Source: Jacaranda mimosifolia (Eukaryota > Streptophyta > Magnoliopsida > Lamiales > Bignoniaceae). From it: a DNA stretch of 64,000 nucleotides. Both the position numbers and the translations under genes were made by a program. Below the pieces are notes generated by a model. It had not been told where the DNA came from. It saw only the letters and a program-made list of their open reading frames with translations, and searched no databases. The first letter of the stretch is position 1. Each line of letters begins with the position of its first letter. Of the stretch, positions 9,871 through 23,111 are shown piece by piece. The stretch lies in the NCBI GenBank assembly GCA_018894105.1, contig CM032127.1, positions 30,310,369-30,374,368 of the forward strand, given 5' to 3'.

Positions 9871-12069
9871 TTGGCACTAGGATCTAATAATAAAACTTCA
9901 AAAGCTTAAATAAACTAGTGCTTTACAAGCTCAAAAGGATCTAATCATGCTAGGGATTCAGATTTAGGTAAAGAGTTACCTTGAATAGCAAATTTCCAAG
10001 GAGAAAATGGTGAACTCTTCACTAATCCATAATCAGCCAAATAAGGGTGCAGAAGGAAGAGAGCAACTTTTGCCTTGGTTAAACTTATCCAAAAATCACT
10101 AAAAAATTCTTATATCCTCGTAACACCTTGAAAGAGACACTATGAAAAATTCGGATCAAAACACCTTATGAATCTCCTAGAAAAAATTCATCAATTCCCT
10201 ACTCTATTTTAGTAGATCTCCAAAGCTAGCAAACCAAGTGTTTTGCCTCTATTGTGATGATCCACACACCAATTGAACTTTCAATTTCTCCTCACTTTTA
10301 GCTAGAGTAAAAAAGGAGAAATACAATGATGGAGGCTGATTTGAGGTTGGGAAAGAAGAATGAAAGCAAAGCTTCAACACATGATGCAATGCTTGGAGAG
10401 AGTTTTGGAGGGAAATGTGAAAGATTCTAATCTTCACACCAATTATGCTTAGTGGCCAATCCTCTCTCACCTTTATATCCATATTAGAGGGAGGATGGTG
10501 TGATGCCAATGTGGCATCACACCTTGATTAAGGGGGATGTCCACTTGCCTTGCCAAGGTGGCAAATTCAAATTCAAATCTTATTTGAATTTGTGTACATT
10601 TCAATTATATTTGAAATCTAATTTTAAATTAATTAAGATGCTAATTCAAATGAACCTTTCATTTGAAATTTCCCTCTAGAATGTATTCTTATCTTTAATT
10701 AAATTAAATACTTTAATTTAATTAATTAACCTTTGACTTAACTTTAAGTCAAACAAGTTTAACTCTAAAGCTTAGTTCTGTTAACTTAAGTCTTTAAGTT
10801 AACTTGATCAATTGAGGATCATTTGGCACCAAATAATTAACTCTTTAATTATTGATTTAATTTAAATCGTTAAATTAATTGATTCATTTAACATTTAAAT
10901 TAATCAAGCCAAAATTGACCTTCAAATTGGACACCTCAAAATCGATTCCAATTCTCTAACACTTAGAAAATTCCTCCATTAACTAGGAAGCTAATTGGCT
11001 TTTGTGTGTGACTCTATAGGTCCTGCCATTCAACTGGACATGGGCTTACAACTCCTTGTGACTTTAGAATATCTTATATTCATTTTTAAAACACTTTTAA
11101 ACTAATTGGTTCAATTCAATTAATCTCATTAACTAAAGAGTATCTAATTTTCATGGTCGATGTCCAACCGCAAGTCCATGGAGCCCAAGTTATTAGCCGA
11201 AATGAATGATTTTGGAGAACTATTGTAGTTCTACACTTACCATGCAAATACATTCCTTCCATCTCCTATCTCCCAGCAAGATATTTGTTGGCTCCCCAAT
11301 AGTCTCGATACTATGTCTCTATTCTCAATGTTCAGTTCCATTGTACTACCTCACCTTTGGAAAATGCCTTTTCCAAATTGTCACACCATGTTATGTAAGG
11401 ATTTCTTGAAATTGATCATTATAGAACACATAGGAGATGTACTCGTTCTTCACAAAAGTGAGGAGTTAGATTCCATTTTGGATCTCACAAACCTCCATGT
11501 TTAGTAGCTTATGCCCGGCCTCAATCTGAAAGGCCCACTAAACGACCAAGGAAGAGTCAAAGTATAAGGACTAAACAGAAGGTTACTATGGATCCTTAGG
11601 TCAGAGGACTAATAATATGCACTAGCGTAAGTTGGAGAACTTGCCACTATCGACTTACCACTCCGGCTATATAGTGGATTCTCCCGACGGGTCTTCAATG
11701 CCTTATTCTCTAACAAGCACCCACTAACATGCACTTATATCTCATATGGTTGCTCATAGAATTGAGCAATATCTAACTTTTAGATTTATACATCAATAGT
11801 GCAAGTCTATATAGATCTTAGAAGTCTCGTCTTATAAGATCCTATAACTTGAAAGATTTAAGATCACGACTGTATATGAATTATTCTATGGTCATCGAAC
11901 CAAGTCCTATAGTCATGAGTGATCTAAGGACTTCATCCAAATGCGAGTGAAGTAATAAAGAACATAAGATAAGGATGGCTATATTGTGAATATCATTCAA
12001 TTGAGATTGTATCACAAGTGAAATAGTTTACATGCCAATCTAATTGGCTTGTAGGGCACTATTCCAATA
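9871..12069 (-). mobile_element. Solo copia LTR inserted in integrase of element A
   Basis: About 2.2 kb, nearly the reverse complement of the LTR at 20131-22307. It begins TGGCACTAGGATC (the family start in this orientation is TGAAGTCAAGTG followed by GGCACTAGGATC, so about 12 bases are missing) and ends ATTCCAATA (family ATTCCAACA). Integrase coding resumes at about 12086 (TTGGACATGG), as in element B at 33657. No clean target duplication is visible; a 12-bp direct repeat at the right edge suggests rearrangement. Confidence 0.85.
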
Positions 12070-12540
12070 TGTGCATTCCATGTTATTGGACATGGTGCAT
12101 TCCATGATGAGTTTCATCAATGTGCCTATCTCCTTTTAGGGATTTATCTTGAAATCAACGGCGAAGATACTTAACTTAGTACCTTCAACGTCGATGCCAA
12201 TGACACCACACGAGATATGGTATGGTAAAGCACAATTTTACTCTTATGTAGGAGTTTGGGGGTCTTCTGTATACATCAAGAGACTAATGGGAGACAAGTT
12301 GGATGCAAGGTCCACTTTGTGCAACTTTGTGGGATATCCAAAAGAGTCTTTGAGTTATTATTTCTATGATCTCTAGAAGCAAAAGGTGTTTGTTTCAAGG
12401 AATGCCATCTAAAAGAAGATTCTAATGAATAAAAAAGCCATTGTCATTGAACTTGATGAAGTTCAAGACGACTATATTATTCCACAAGCAATAGAAATAA
12501 AAGTGTATCTTAAGCATAACATAAACCTCCTACAAGGTCG
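12070..12540 (+). pseudogene. pol: Integrase C-terminal half of copia element A (broken)
   Basis: Contains PHEIWYGKA (about 12208), VGVWGSSVYIKRLMGDKLD (about 12247-12303) and LCNFVGYPKESLSYYFYDL (about 12319-12375), the conserved integrase C-terminal region of copia elements. Element B has the same block at 33776-33960. A stop after YFYDL ends the frame. Confidence 0.85.
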
Positions 12541-13602
12541 GACCAAATTAAGAAGTATCCCAGAAGGTTTAAATTCCTTGATGAGATGGGGCAAATGAAT
12601 AGTGATCCGCAAACCTATTAAAAAGCGATGTCAGATATAGATTTGGGTCATTGGCTTGAGACCATGGAATTAGAAATGGACTCTATGTACCTAACAAATT
12701 ATGGACTTTGGTAGATCCACTAGAGGTTGTAGTACCTGTTGGTTGCAAGTGGATCTACAAGCACAGGCTAGGAGTCAATGGAGAGGTGACAACCTTTAAG
12801 GCTAAACTAGTGGTAAAAGGTTATACTCCAAGACCCTATATTAACTTTGAGAAAACCTTTTCATCAATCGCTATGCCTAAGTCCATTAGGATTATACTTG
12901 CCATAATTGCTTACTACGACTATAAGATTTGCTAAATAGATGTAAAGGCTGTTTCTTAATGGAAACATTGAAGAATAAATCTATATGGAGCAACCATAAG
13001 GTTTTACATCCACAGAGAGTAAACAAAAGGTTCATGAACTCCAAAGGTCCATCAATGAACTAAAGCAAACACCAAAAGTTGGAATATATATTTTGATACG
13101 ATAGTTAAATTGTTTGGCTTTGTCAAAAAATATGTATGAACCAAGTGTGTATAAAAAGGCTAGTGAGAGCTCGATTCAATTTATTATGCGTTATGTAAAT
13201 GACATTCTTCTTACTGGGAATGAAAGAGAAGGTTTAGAGTATACCAAAGCTTAGTTATCCTCACAATTCTCCATGAAGGATTTGGGAAAAACAACATACG
13301 TATTAGGAATATGGATCTATAGAGATAGATCAAAAAGGATGTTGGGGCTCTTCTAAACAGTGTACATTGACAGGATACTAAAAAGGTTTAGTATGGAAGA
13401 ATCCAAGAAGGGATTCCTTCCTATGGGATATGGTCTTCGTCTCTCTAAGTCTATGGCCCTTAAGACGAAAGATAAAAGAGAAAGAATATCACACATATCT
13501 TATACATTCGCTATAAGGAGCATAATGAATGCCGTTCAATGTACTAGACTAGATGTAGCACACGCTCTAAGCGTTACGAGCCATTTTCAATATGATCACA
13601 TA
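12541..13602 (+). pseudogene. pol: Reverse transcriptase of copia element A (broken)
   Basis: Domain order is clear: VPVGCKWIYKHRLGVNGE (about 12735), FKAKLVVKGYT (about 12796), a stop in the phrase equivalent to QMDVKTAFLNG (about 12930), then YVNDILLTGNE (about 13190), where the catalytic YVDD has Asp changed to Asn, and ARLDVAHALS-like text near 13555. Coding stops at about 13600, joined directly to LTR sequence. RNase H is deleted. Confidence 0.85.
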
Positions 13603-15792
13603 TCCAATTTGAATTGATGTGTAAATACTACTCCAATTGTGAGACAATCTTTATTGAATGATATCTTATAAAATGGGCATATTCATCTTATGTTTTTTAT
13701 ACTTCAGTTGTATTTTGTTGAAGCCCTTAAATCATACTAGACTATGGGACTTGGTCACACATATGATTGTGATCATGAAGCAAGTCTCTAAGGTCATGAT
13801 TTTTACATATTCCAAGTCATAGAATCTTATAAGAAGGGGCATCTAAGATTCGAATCGACTTGCACTAATGATGCATACTCCAAGGGGTTGGATATTATCA
13901 TGTTTCATGGGTAATCTATGTTAGATATGGATGCACGTTAATGGACTCTTAGTAGAGAATAAGTTCACTGAAGGACCGTCCAGAGAATCCACTAGATAGT
14001 CGTAGTGGCAAGTCGGTAGTGAAGAATTCTCAAAGCTTATGATAGTGTATATAATTAGTCCTTTGACTTGACTATTCATAGTAACCTTGTGTTTAGATCC
14101 TTATACTTTGACTCTGCCCTGACCACGTAGCGAGTCAATGGGGATTTAGATTGGGCACGAGCTATTTAAAAATAGAGGTTTGTGAGATCCAAGAAGGGAT
14201 CTATTTCCTTGTTATTATGACAAACGAGTGCCTTTCCTATGTATTCTATAATGATTGATTCCAAGAAATTTTTGCACAAGGTAATATGATAATTTGAGAA
14301 AGATGTTTTCCAAAGTTGAGGTTATAAAAGTGGAATCGAACATTGGATGTAGAAACATAGTTATCGAGGCTATTAGTAAGCCGACAAATATCTTACCCTA
14401 TGCATCTTTTTGGAGATAGGAGACAAAAGGACTATATTTGCATGGTAGGTGTAAGCTATAATACTTCATCAAGATATAATTCATTCGTCCAATTAGTTGG
14501 GCTCCATGGGCTTGTTGCTAGACACCGACCACGGAAATTGTGTACTCTTCAATTAATAGACATTAATTATAAGAGTTATTAGTTTAAATGAGTTTAAACT
14601 AATTAGAATATTTTAATATTAAAAATATCTTGAAGGGTTGTGAGCCTAAGTCCAATGAATGTATGAACCTAATGGTTCACACATAAAAGTCTAAGAAAAC
14701 TCTTATTTCATAGTAGGAATTTTTCTAAGGAGTTAGAAAATTGCTTAGTAGGTGTTTTTGCTTAAGGGAGAAAATAAATTGACTAATTATCAATTGGTCA
14801 TCTTGGTTTGATTAGTGTAAGTGTTAAATCAATTAAAATAATTTAAAGAGCTATATTAGGCCATTTAAATTAAGGAGTTAATTTAATTGGTGTCATATGA
14901 CACGTTAATCAGTCAAGTTAACTTAAGGAGTTAAGTTAATTAACTTAAGGAGTTAAGTTAAATCAATTAAATTAAATAGTTAATTTAATTGAATTGGAAA
15001 TTCAAATTTTGGAGGGAAATTAAATGGAATAGTCCATTTGAATTATGCAAGTTGACATTTCAATTTATGAAATGAAATGCAAATGTATATTCAAGCTAGA
15101 TGAGAATCTAGCAAGTTGGCAAGTTGGCCCATGTATAGAGTGTGATGGAAGCCTCGAAAGGCTTCCATCCTCTCCTATAAATATTCACTTGGCCGGCCAT
15201 AAGGTGATTATTTATGCCCTCATTTTTTCCCTCCAAAAGGTAGTATAATTCATGTGTTGAATAAATATCTCCTAAATTCCCTATTTCCTCTTTCCTCCTC
15301 CAGAAATCACCACCCTCCATCATATTATTCCTCCTTTCTTCTCTAGCAAAGAGTGTGTGGATTGAGTGACCTTCCTAGGTGTGTGTACTATTCATTTGAG
15401 GCTTCACACTTAGGAAGCTTAAGATTGGTAATTGAACCATTCTAGTGGCCGATTTTGTAGCTCCTTTGGGCAACGGTTTGGAGCAGATTTTCCTCCATTT
15501 TTTAGTCATTGAAGAAGCTATTTTGGTGGTGAAATTTTGTGCAAAAGTTTCTGATTTTTTAAGGCCTTGGTGTGGGGAATTTGGATCAAGGAAAAGGAAC
15601 TAGAAGATCTTGATTTAGAGGTGTCCATTGAAAGATTTTCATTACTACTTTGAATCTTTCTTCAAAGGTAATTTCTCAACCTTTAAATCTTAATTTAAGG
15701 CATGTAGATAGATCCTTGGGATGGAGATAACTAATTAAAATTTTCCCCATTTTGGTTTTAATTTAAGGATCCTAGTGTATCTCCTACTTTCA
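13603..15792 (+). repeat. 3' LTR of copia element A
   Basis: Matches 1-1497 from about 13905 onwards and the other family LTRs upstream of that. The expected start TGTTGGAATAGTGCCCC is absent; LTR sequence is first recognisable at 13603 (CCAATTTGAATTG), so the deletion that removed RNase H also removed the LTR start. TATA box CCTATAAATAT at about 15174. It ends in CTTTCA at 15792. Confidence 0.88.
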
Positions 15793-15797
15793 TCTGG

Positions 15798-18753
15798 AAC
15801 TTATCTACTAAAATGATGTGGATGTGAGATACTAAAATGCACTCGATTTCCTTTCATTTCATATTGTTAGTACAAAACTTTTCTCACCAAGCAAAAGCAT
15901 GTTAAAGTGACTTTGAAAAGGTAGAGAACTAATTAGGACATGAACATTACGGTTTTTATGTGCTATCTATGAGAATATTATGTCTAATTAGTTTTGATAA
16001 TTGTCTAAGGAAAATAATGGTGCAAATTAAGAGGTGATTTCAAAACTTTGTAGCTAAATTAGCTTGTAGAAATATGAGATGGAAGCAAGCCCAAATTCGT
16101 GGTATATGCTTAAAAGAATTGATAGGGTATGTTCTTACAAGGTATGAGCACCATGTTGGAAAATGACAAAAATTGAGTCTCGCTATGAAGGTTTCCTAAA
16201 GGAAGATTTATGAAACTACATGCGAAGTCTTAAAGAATCTTAAACTATACAAATTGCAAGATCCTTCAAGGGACATTTCTCTTTAGCAAAATAAAGTTCT
16301 TCTAAGATCATCTAGCAATAGTAGGGATAATGAGTGTGACCACGATATCAACAAGAGTATCCCACTTTAAAAAATCTTAGTTTTCACAAGGTAAATATGA
16401 AGTGTTTCCATCGTCTATATGAGATTGTGGCGCATCCTTCATGAGCACTTTTGGTGGATATTGATGAGTTAACTTAGAACTTGTGACTTCACTTATTGTT
16501 TAAAGTAAATAGTTGTCCCATAGCTAGGAACGGAGTCTAAGAACTATGATCAGCCTCCTGGTAAAAGACAATTGAAAACATGAGTTTTTGAAAGCCAAGT
16601 ATAAAAATGGATGATTGGATTAATGTGTAAAGCTCAAGAAATGGTGAAATGCGTAACCTAAATGAGATGTGTAACTTTATAAAGAAGTGGATCCCTAAAT
16701 GTGCAATTTAACTCTATTCACCAATGCTATCAATTATTTGTCATTTTCATCTGAGTTTGTCTTAGATGGATTAAATTGACATATCCAAATGTAAAATGAA
16801 CAAGGAGATCTATATAGATTGTCCAAAAAATTCAAAGTAATAGCGTAGAAGCATTTAAATTGTTGCTTGAAAAACTCCAGTTTTAGCTTGAATTGCCATC
16901 CAAGTAGTAGACCTATCGATTCCATCAATCTATCACTTTGATAGGGTTAACAATGATCTAATAAGATCATTAAGTATGTCATGATCAATAGAAGGATTTA
17001 TCTCTCACTATATATAGGTGATAATATGATGGTTGTAAGCGACATAAAGATATTGCTACTTGATGAACATAGGAGAAGATTGATGTATGCTTGGCATCTA
17101 GACAATGAGATTGTTCGATAATGCTCGAGTGTTTGCTCTTAGAGTAGCAATATGTGGATAATACTATTCTATTGACAGTCCATGATCATATTTATTTTTA
17201 TTATTAAAAGAAATACCTTAAAATATAAGAAAGAAATGCTAGTAAGTATAGTTTAAGTAAATGTTGTAAAAAGTGTAAGTACACAATATGTGTGCTCAAC
17301 TAATTTTGTGCTCAGTGATTAATATGATGAATAGAAGTCAAAGTGGTCCGTGAGATAAATATTAAAGTACAGTAGAGTAGATATTTAGATATCTAAATGG
17401 AGTGGTCTAAGTTTATTGGAAACTATTTGGTTTTATTCTAATTGAGATGATGCACATTCTATTTAATATCCATGAAACACATTATCTTTGTTGTAATAGA
17501 GATATTTTGTATATTTGAGCTCCAAATAAATTTGGAATACTAAAACATACTTATACCGACTTAACCTACATAAGAATGTTGTGTATAATTAAAATTGTTT
17601 TTGGGCATATTTCAATGAGTTGTGTGTTCACTTGTCTCTTTTTCCTAGCTTTTATATGGAGATCTGCTATAAAGGCATATTATATAGGGGATTATATGAA
17701 AATTAATTTATGGCTTATGAGAGTATATTATGATTAATGAGACATATTCGTATTCTCATTATGTGGTTGGTATTATAATTGTGATACATAAACTGCATAA
17801 GGTTTTCATTAGCCCACTCATATAGGTAATCATCCTGACATTTTGATAATGCATAGAATGAGACTTAGAGATTTAAATTGTTTGCATTGTAGCATAAGGT
17901 TAAGAAATATATAACTTAAAATCATATTAGCATTGAAGCTAAGGTTAGATCATCTTTGATGGATGATGAAGTATGTCCTAGTTTCATATAAGGCTATTTG
18001 TAGCAAAAAATACAAACTACTAAAAGGCATTTTAGATAGTAATTGTCTAGTATTGTGCACGTCAAACACGTGGATAGTGACTATACTAAGGTTGTTATGA
18101 TGTTAAAAGGGTGACATGTCCATATTGAGTGGAGCATCATCATATCATGCACTCATAGAGCTCATTTGCTTGGTGTGTTAGGATTAGGCATGATACATAT
18201 GATTAGGATAAATAGTGGGTCATTGTGTATCCTATCTAATGTTTGTTTGCATATCTTAAAAACTTGATATCCAACTTTGATTGTTTACTTGACATGATTA
18301 TCCCACTTGACAAACTACAATTTATTTCCAACTTAGGCTGAAAAACAAATCACACCCCAAGGCCTTGATACACATGCCAAATTTGGCTTTAAATGCATGT
18401 CGGCCGTAACTATATTAAGGACTTTTAAAAATAAATCAAATATTGAAATTGAGTTGGATTGTGAGTATATCATGCAATATTAAAGCAAACAAACAAGCTC
18501 ACACTATATGTGCTTCGAGATGATCTTTGAAAGAGAGTGATCAAATAGGTCCTACTTTATCATTGTGTGCTCTTATTGTTTCTCATACCCTTTAGGACTA
18601 TGGACACTGCATGATATACAAGCTTGATGGCGCTATTTTTATCATGTTTCAAATAGCAACAATTAATTCGGTTTATTGGAGCATGGTTGTGAAGCTATCA
18701 AGACCAAGAAAATTGGCACAAAGGGTTGAGGAAGAGCTAGGTATTTAATACAC
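15798..18753. other. Unassigned AT-rich spacer
   Basis: Nearly 3 kb with no LTR family match, no convincing coding frame on either strand and no visible tandem array. It may be a very old retroelement remnant. I see nothing that supports a gene. Confidence 0.5.
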
Positions 18754-18758
18754 TCTTG

Positions 18759-21700
18759 TGAAGGTAGATATGAGGCAAGGATCCATTCACCATAAAACAT
18801 AAAATGTAACTTACATCACCACACCCAAGGATCTAAATTATTCCTTAATTAATAATTTTAGACCAAGAGAAAGTACCTTGATTGATTTTCACAAAATTAA
18901 TTTGGAGATTTTCCAATAGAAGTTTTTTTGGAAAGGATCTTCCATTCTTTTTCTCTTGGATTCTTCTTCCCACACCTTAGGCCACCAAGGACAGCAACTT
19001 GAGGACACAAAACTCTTTGAAAAAAGCTCCAAAACATGGATCTATAGGAGCAAAGTCATATCTCCAAATAGTCTCCTAGCCATGGCTAATAGTGGTGGAA
19101 GAACACCTCTCGAAGAGACTTCCTTGTTCACCAACAATCTAGCACTCCAAGTGTAGTGCCGTCAAAGGTATCAATATACCTATTACACTCTAGATCCTCA
19201 CTCCAATACTAGAAGTGGGATGAGGATGAAGGAAGAATGTGATGGAGAATGAAGGATGAAGTCTGGAAGAGAAGGAAAGGTTTGAAAGAATCCAAGAGGG
19301 AAGTTATTTTTCTCAATACATGAGATAAGTTTTGAGAGGAAAAATGGGAAGATGTGGCCACCAATTATAGTGTTATTATGTGGTATTTATAGTGTGTTAT
19401 GGATGTATCTAAAAGTACCCCTCACATGCTCCTCATATCTTTCCAACTTGCATGCCAAGTGTGATTCTAATTTTCATTAATTAAATCTAATTTGAATTAA
19501 GAAATTAAAATGCCACCTAATATTCAAATGGACTCTTCCACTTTGATTTTCCCTTTAAAATTAGATTCTCCAATTAATTAAATTAACTCCTTAATTTAAT
19601 TAAATCAACTTAACCCTTTAAGTTGACTAGACTAATTAAATTATTACATACTCTAATTAAATTAACAGATTAATTTAATTAGTCTAATTTAACTCTTGAA
19701 ATTATTTAATTAATTTAACACTTTAAATTAATCAAGTTATTGTAACCAAGTATTAATTAGTCAGCTTGGTCTTTTTCAAACTTGACCAATTTAATTATAT
19801 AACTACTTAGATAATTTCTCCAATTCCAATTAGAGTGTTTTAGGCTTTTGTGTATGACCCTTTAGGTTCATCAAATAACTAGATATGGGCTCACAACTCT
19901 TTGTGATTTAGTGAATATCAAATATTTTGATTAGTCTAAACTCGTTTAAACTAATCACTCTTTCAATTAATCTCTATTAATTAAAGAGTACCCAATCTTC
20001 ATAGTTGATGTTTAGCACAAGCCTATAGAGTCCAACCAACTGAATGTATTAATTTTAGGTGAACCTATTCTGCTTACGATTACCATGCAAATATGGTCCT
20101 TTCGTTCCCTATATCCCGGAAAAGGCTTAGTGTTGAAATAGTGCCCAGCAAGCCAATTAGATTAGCCTTGTAAAGCTACTTCCATGTAAAACAATCTTGA
20201 TTGAATGATATTTTTTATATGGCCATCTTCATCTTATGCTCTTTATTACTTCGCTCGCATTTGGATTAAGCTTTTAGATTACTCATGACTACGGGACTTG
20301 CTTTGGTGACCATGGAATAGGTTTTATACGATCGTGATCTTAAATCATCCAAATCATGGGATCTTATGAGACGGGGCATCTAAGATCCGGATAGACTTGT
20401 GCTAACGATAAATAAATCCAAGAGTTAGATGTTTCTCTGTTCCATGAGCAACCATATGAGATATGGGTGCATGTTAGTGGGTGCTTGTTAGAGAACAAGG
20501 TACTGAAGACCTACTGAAAGAATCTACTAGATAGCCGTAGTGGCAAGTCGGTAGTGGTAAGTTCTCCAACTTACGCTAGTGCATATTATTAAACCTCTGA
20601 CCTGAGGATCCGTGGTAACCTATTTTTTAGTCCTTATGCTTTGACTCTTCCTTGATCACTTAATGGGCCTTTCGGGTTGAGGCTGGGTATAAGCTACTAA
20701 ACAGGTAGGTTTGTGAGGTCCAAGATAGAATCCAACTCCTCGCTTTTGTGAAAGGTGAGTACATTTCCTATGTATTCTATAATGATCGATTCTAAAAAAT
20801 CCTTGCACAAGGTGGTGTGATAATTTGGAAAAGGAGTTTGTCAAAGATGAGGTCATACAGAGGAATTAAACATTAAGAATAGAGACATAGTATTGAGGCT
20901 ATTAGGGAGCCAGCAAAATATTTTTTCCTAGGCCTCTTTTGGGAGATAGGAGACGAAAGGGTAATATTTGCTTGGTAATTTACAAAGCATTCATTTCGGC
21001 CAATTAGTTGTGCTCCATGGGCTTGAGGTTTGATATCGACCATGGAAATTGGGTACTCTTCAATTAATGAGATTAATTGAATTTAGTTGATTACTTTAAA
21101 AGTGTTTTAAACTAAAATGAATATAAGATATTCTAAAGTCACAAGAAGTTGTAAGCCCATGTCCAATGAATTGTAGAACCTATTGGGTCACACATAAAAG
21201 CCAATTAGCTTCATAGTTAATGGAGGAATTTTCTAAGTGTTAGAGAACTGCTCCAAGGAACTAATTTTTGAGCTGTCCAATTTGAAGGTCATTTTTGGCT
21301 TGATTAATAATTTAAGGATTTAAATTAAACCAATAATTAAGAGGTTAATTATTTAGTGCCAAATAATCATCAATTGGTCAAGTTAACTTAAAGAGTTAAG
21401 TTAACAAAATTGACCTTAAGAGTTAAGCTTGTTTGAATTAAAAGTTAAGTCAAAGGTTAATTAATTAACTTAAAGTATTTAATTTAACATTTTGGAGGGA
21501 AAATTCAAATGAAAGGTTCATTTGAATTAGCATCTTCATTAATTTAAAATTAAATTTCAAATGTAACTAAAATGCACACAAATTCAAATTACATTTGAAT
21601 TTGAATTTGCCACCTAAGCTTGCAAATGGCCACCGCCCTTGAGGAAGGTGTGATACCACCTTGGCATCACACCATCCTCCCTCTATATATAGGTATAGAG

Positions 21701-23106
21701 GTGAGGGATCAGCCATATGCATTTTTGGTGTGAAGATTAGAATCTTTCACATTTCCCTCCAAAACTCTCTCCAAGCATTGCATCGTGTGTTGAAGCTTTG
21801 CTTTCATTCTTCTTCTCCAACCTCAAATCGGCCTCCACCATTGTATTTCTCCTCTCTTACTCCAGCTAAAAGTGAGGAGAAATTGGAAGTTCAGTTGGTG
21901 TGTGGATCATCTCAATAAAGGCAAAACATTTGATTTGCTAGCTTTGGAGATCCACTGAAACAAAGTAGCAACTTGTCAAATTTTTTTTTGGAGATCTAGA
22001 AGGTGTTTTGATCCAAAATTTTCACAGTATCTTCTTCAAGGTGTTGAGAGGATACATAAATGTTTTGGTGATTTTAGGAGAAGTTTAATCAAGGCAACAG
22101 TTGTTCTCTTCCTGCTACGCCGATGTTTGGCAGATTCTAGATTGGTGAAGAGTTCACCATTTTCTCCTTGGAAATTTTCTATTCAAGGTAATTGTCTATC
22201 TAAATTTGAATCCCTAGCATGATTAGATCATTTTTAGCTTGTAAGGCACTAGTTTATTTAAGCTTTTGAAGTTTTATTATTAGATCCTAGTACATTACGA
22301 GCCTTCACCTAGGGCAAGATATTTGTCGGTTCCCTAATACCCTCGATAACTATGTATCTATTCTTGATGTTTGATTCCTAATTATGACCTCAACTTTGGA
22401 AAACTCCTTTTCCAAATTTTCATATCACCTTGCGTAAGGATTTCTTGAAATTAATCATCATAAAATACACAGGATCAACATATTCTTCACAAACCGGAGA
22501 AATAGATTCCATCGTAGGACTTGCAAACCTCCATATTTAGGTAGCTTTTGCCCCACCTAAGCCCCGGGCAACCCATTAAGTGGTAAGAGCAAAATCAAAG
22601 CACAAGGACCTAAATACAAGGCTACCGTAGAACCTCAAATCAAAGGACTAATTATATGCTCTATCGCTAGCTAAAGAATTTTCCACTACCAACATGCCAC
22701 TCCAGCTACCTTATGGATGCTCTAAGTGAGTATTCAGTGAACTTATTCTCTAACAAGCACCTGCTAATATGCATCCATGTCTTACATAGATTGCTCATGA
22801 AATGGGGCAATATACAACTCTTTGGGGTATGTACCGTTAGTGTAAGTCTATCCAATCTTAGATGCCCCATCTATTAAGATTCTATAACTTGGAATATTTA
22901 AAATCATGATTATAGAGACTTATTTCATGATCATCATCATATGCATAATCAAGTCCCATAGTCTTGTATGATTTAAGGGCTTCAACCAAATACATGTGAA
23001 GAAAAACATGAATGCATAAGATGAAGATGTCATTCAATCAAAATTGTATTATAAATGGAGTAGTTTTACACACCAAACTAATTGGATGCGGGCCATTATT
23101 CCAACA
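18759..23106 (-). mobile_element. Solo copia LTR, itself split by a younger solo LTR
   Basis: Starts TGAAGGTAGATATGAGGCA (the family start in this orientation is TGAAGTCAAGTGTGGCA) and ends CCATTATTCCAACA. The flanking 5-bp duplication TCTTG is perfect (18754-18758 and 23107-23111). Without the nested LTR (20131-22307) and its duplication, the length is about 2166 bp, the family norm. It has no internal region, so recombination between two LTRs removed the element body. Confidence 0.9.
20131..22307 (+). mobile_element. Solo copia LTR nested in a solo LTR
   Basis: 2177 bp, starting TGTTGAAATAGTGCCC and ending GAGCCTTCA. It is flanked by CTTAG (20126-20130) and CCTAG (22308-22312), a target duplication with one mismatch. 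The host LTR text reads GGAAAAGGC...GGGCAAGATATTTG across the insertion, as in uninterrupted copies (for example 45020). TATA region CTATATATAGGTATAG at about 21682. Closest copy in the window: 9871-12069. Confidence 0.92.
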
Positions 23107-23111
23107 TCTTG

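Larger units (their letters stand above)
1..15792 (+). mobile_element. Ty1/copia retrotransposon A, left end outside window, nested insertions
   Basis: Composite element: partial 5' LTR (1-1497), primer binding site (1500-1512), long leader, gag from 3406, protease, integrase, reverse transcriptase, and a 3' LTR ending at 15792. The order protease, integrase, reverse transcriptase is diagnostic of Ty1/copia. A gag-only gypsy element (3950-8637) and a solo LTR (9871-12069) are inserted in it. RNase H and the first roughly 20 bp of the 3' LTR are deleted at about 13600. All reading frames are broken. The target duplication cannot be checked because the left flank is outside the window; the expected right copy would be TCTGG at 15793-15797. 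Confidence 0.9.

Noticed and set aside
15798..18753. Possible host gene in the longest stretch without recognised transposons
   Set aside because: No frame longer than about 65 codons, no splice-site-bounded coding text, and no motif that I recognise on either strand.
21661..21918. An 85-codon open frame that also appears in the LTR at 10249-10509 (minus, 86 codons), as a possible conserved small protein
   Set aside because: The two LTRs are close copies, so shared frames are expected. The N-terminal parts differ by frameshifting indels, and the other LTRs (1-1497, 27719-29943, 38464-40770) do not keep the frame.
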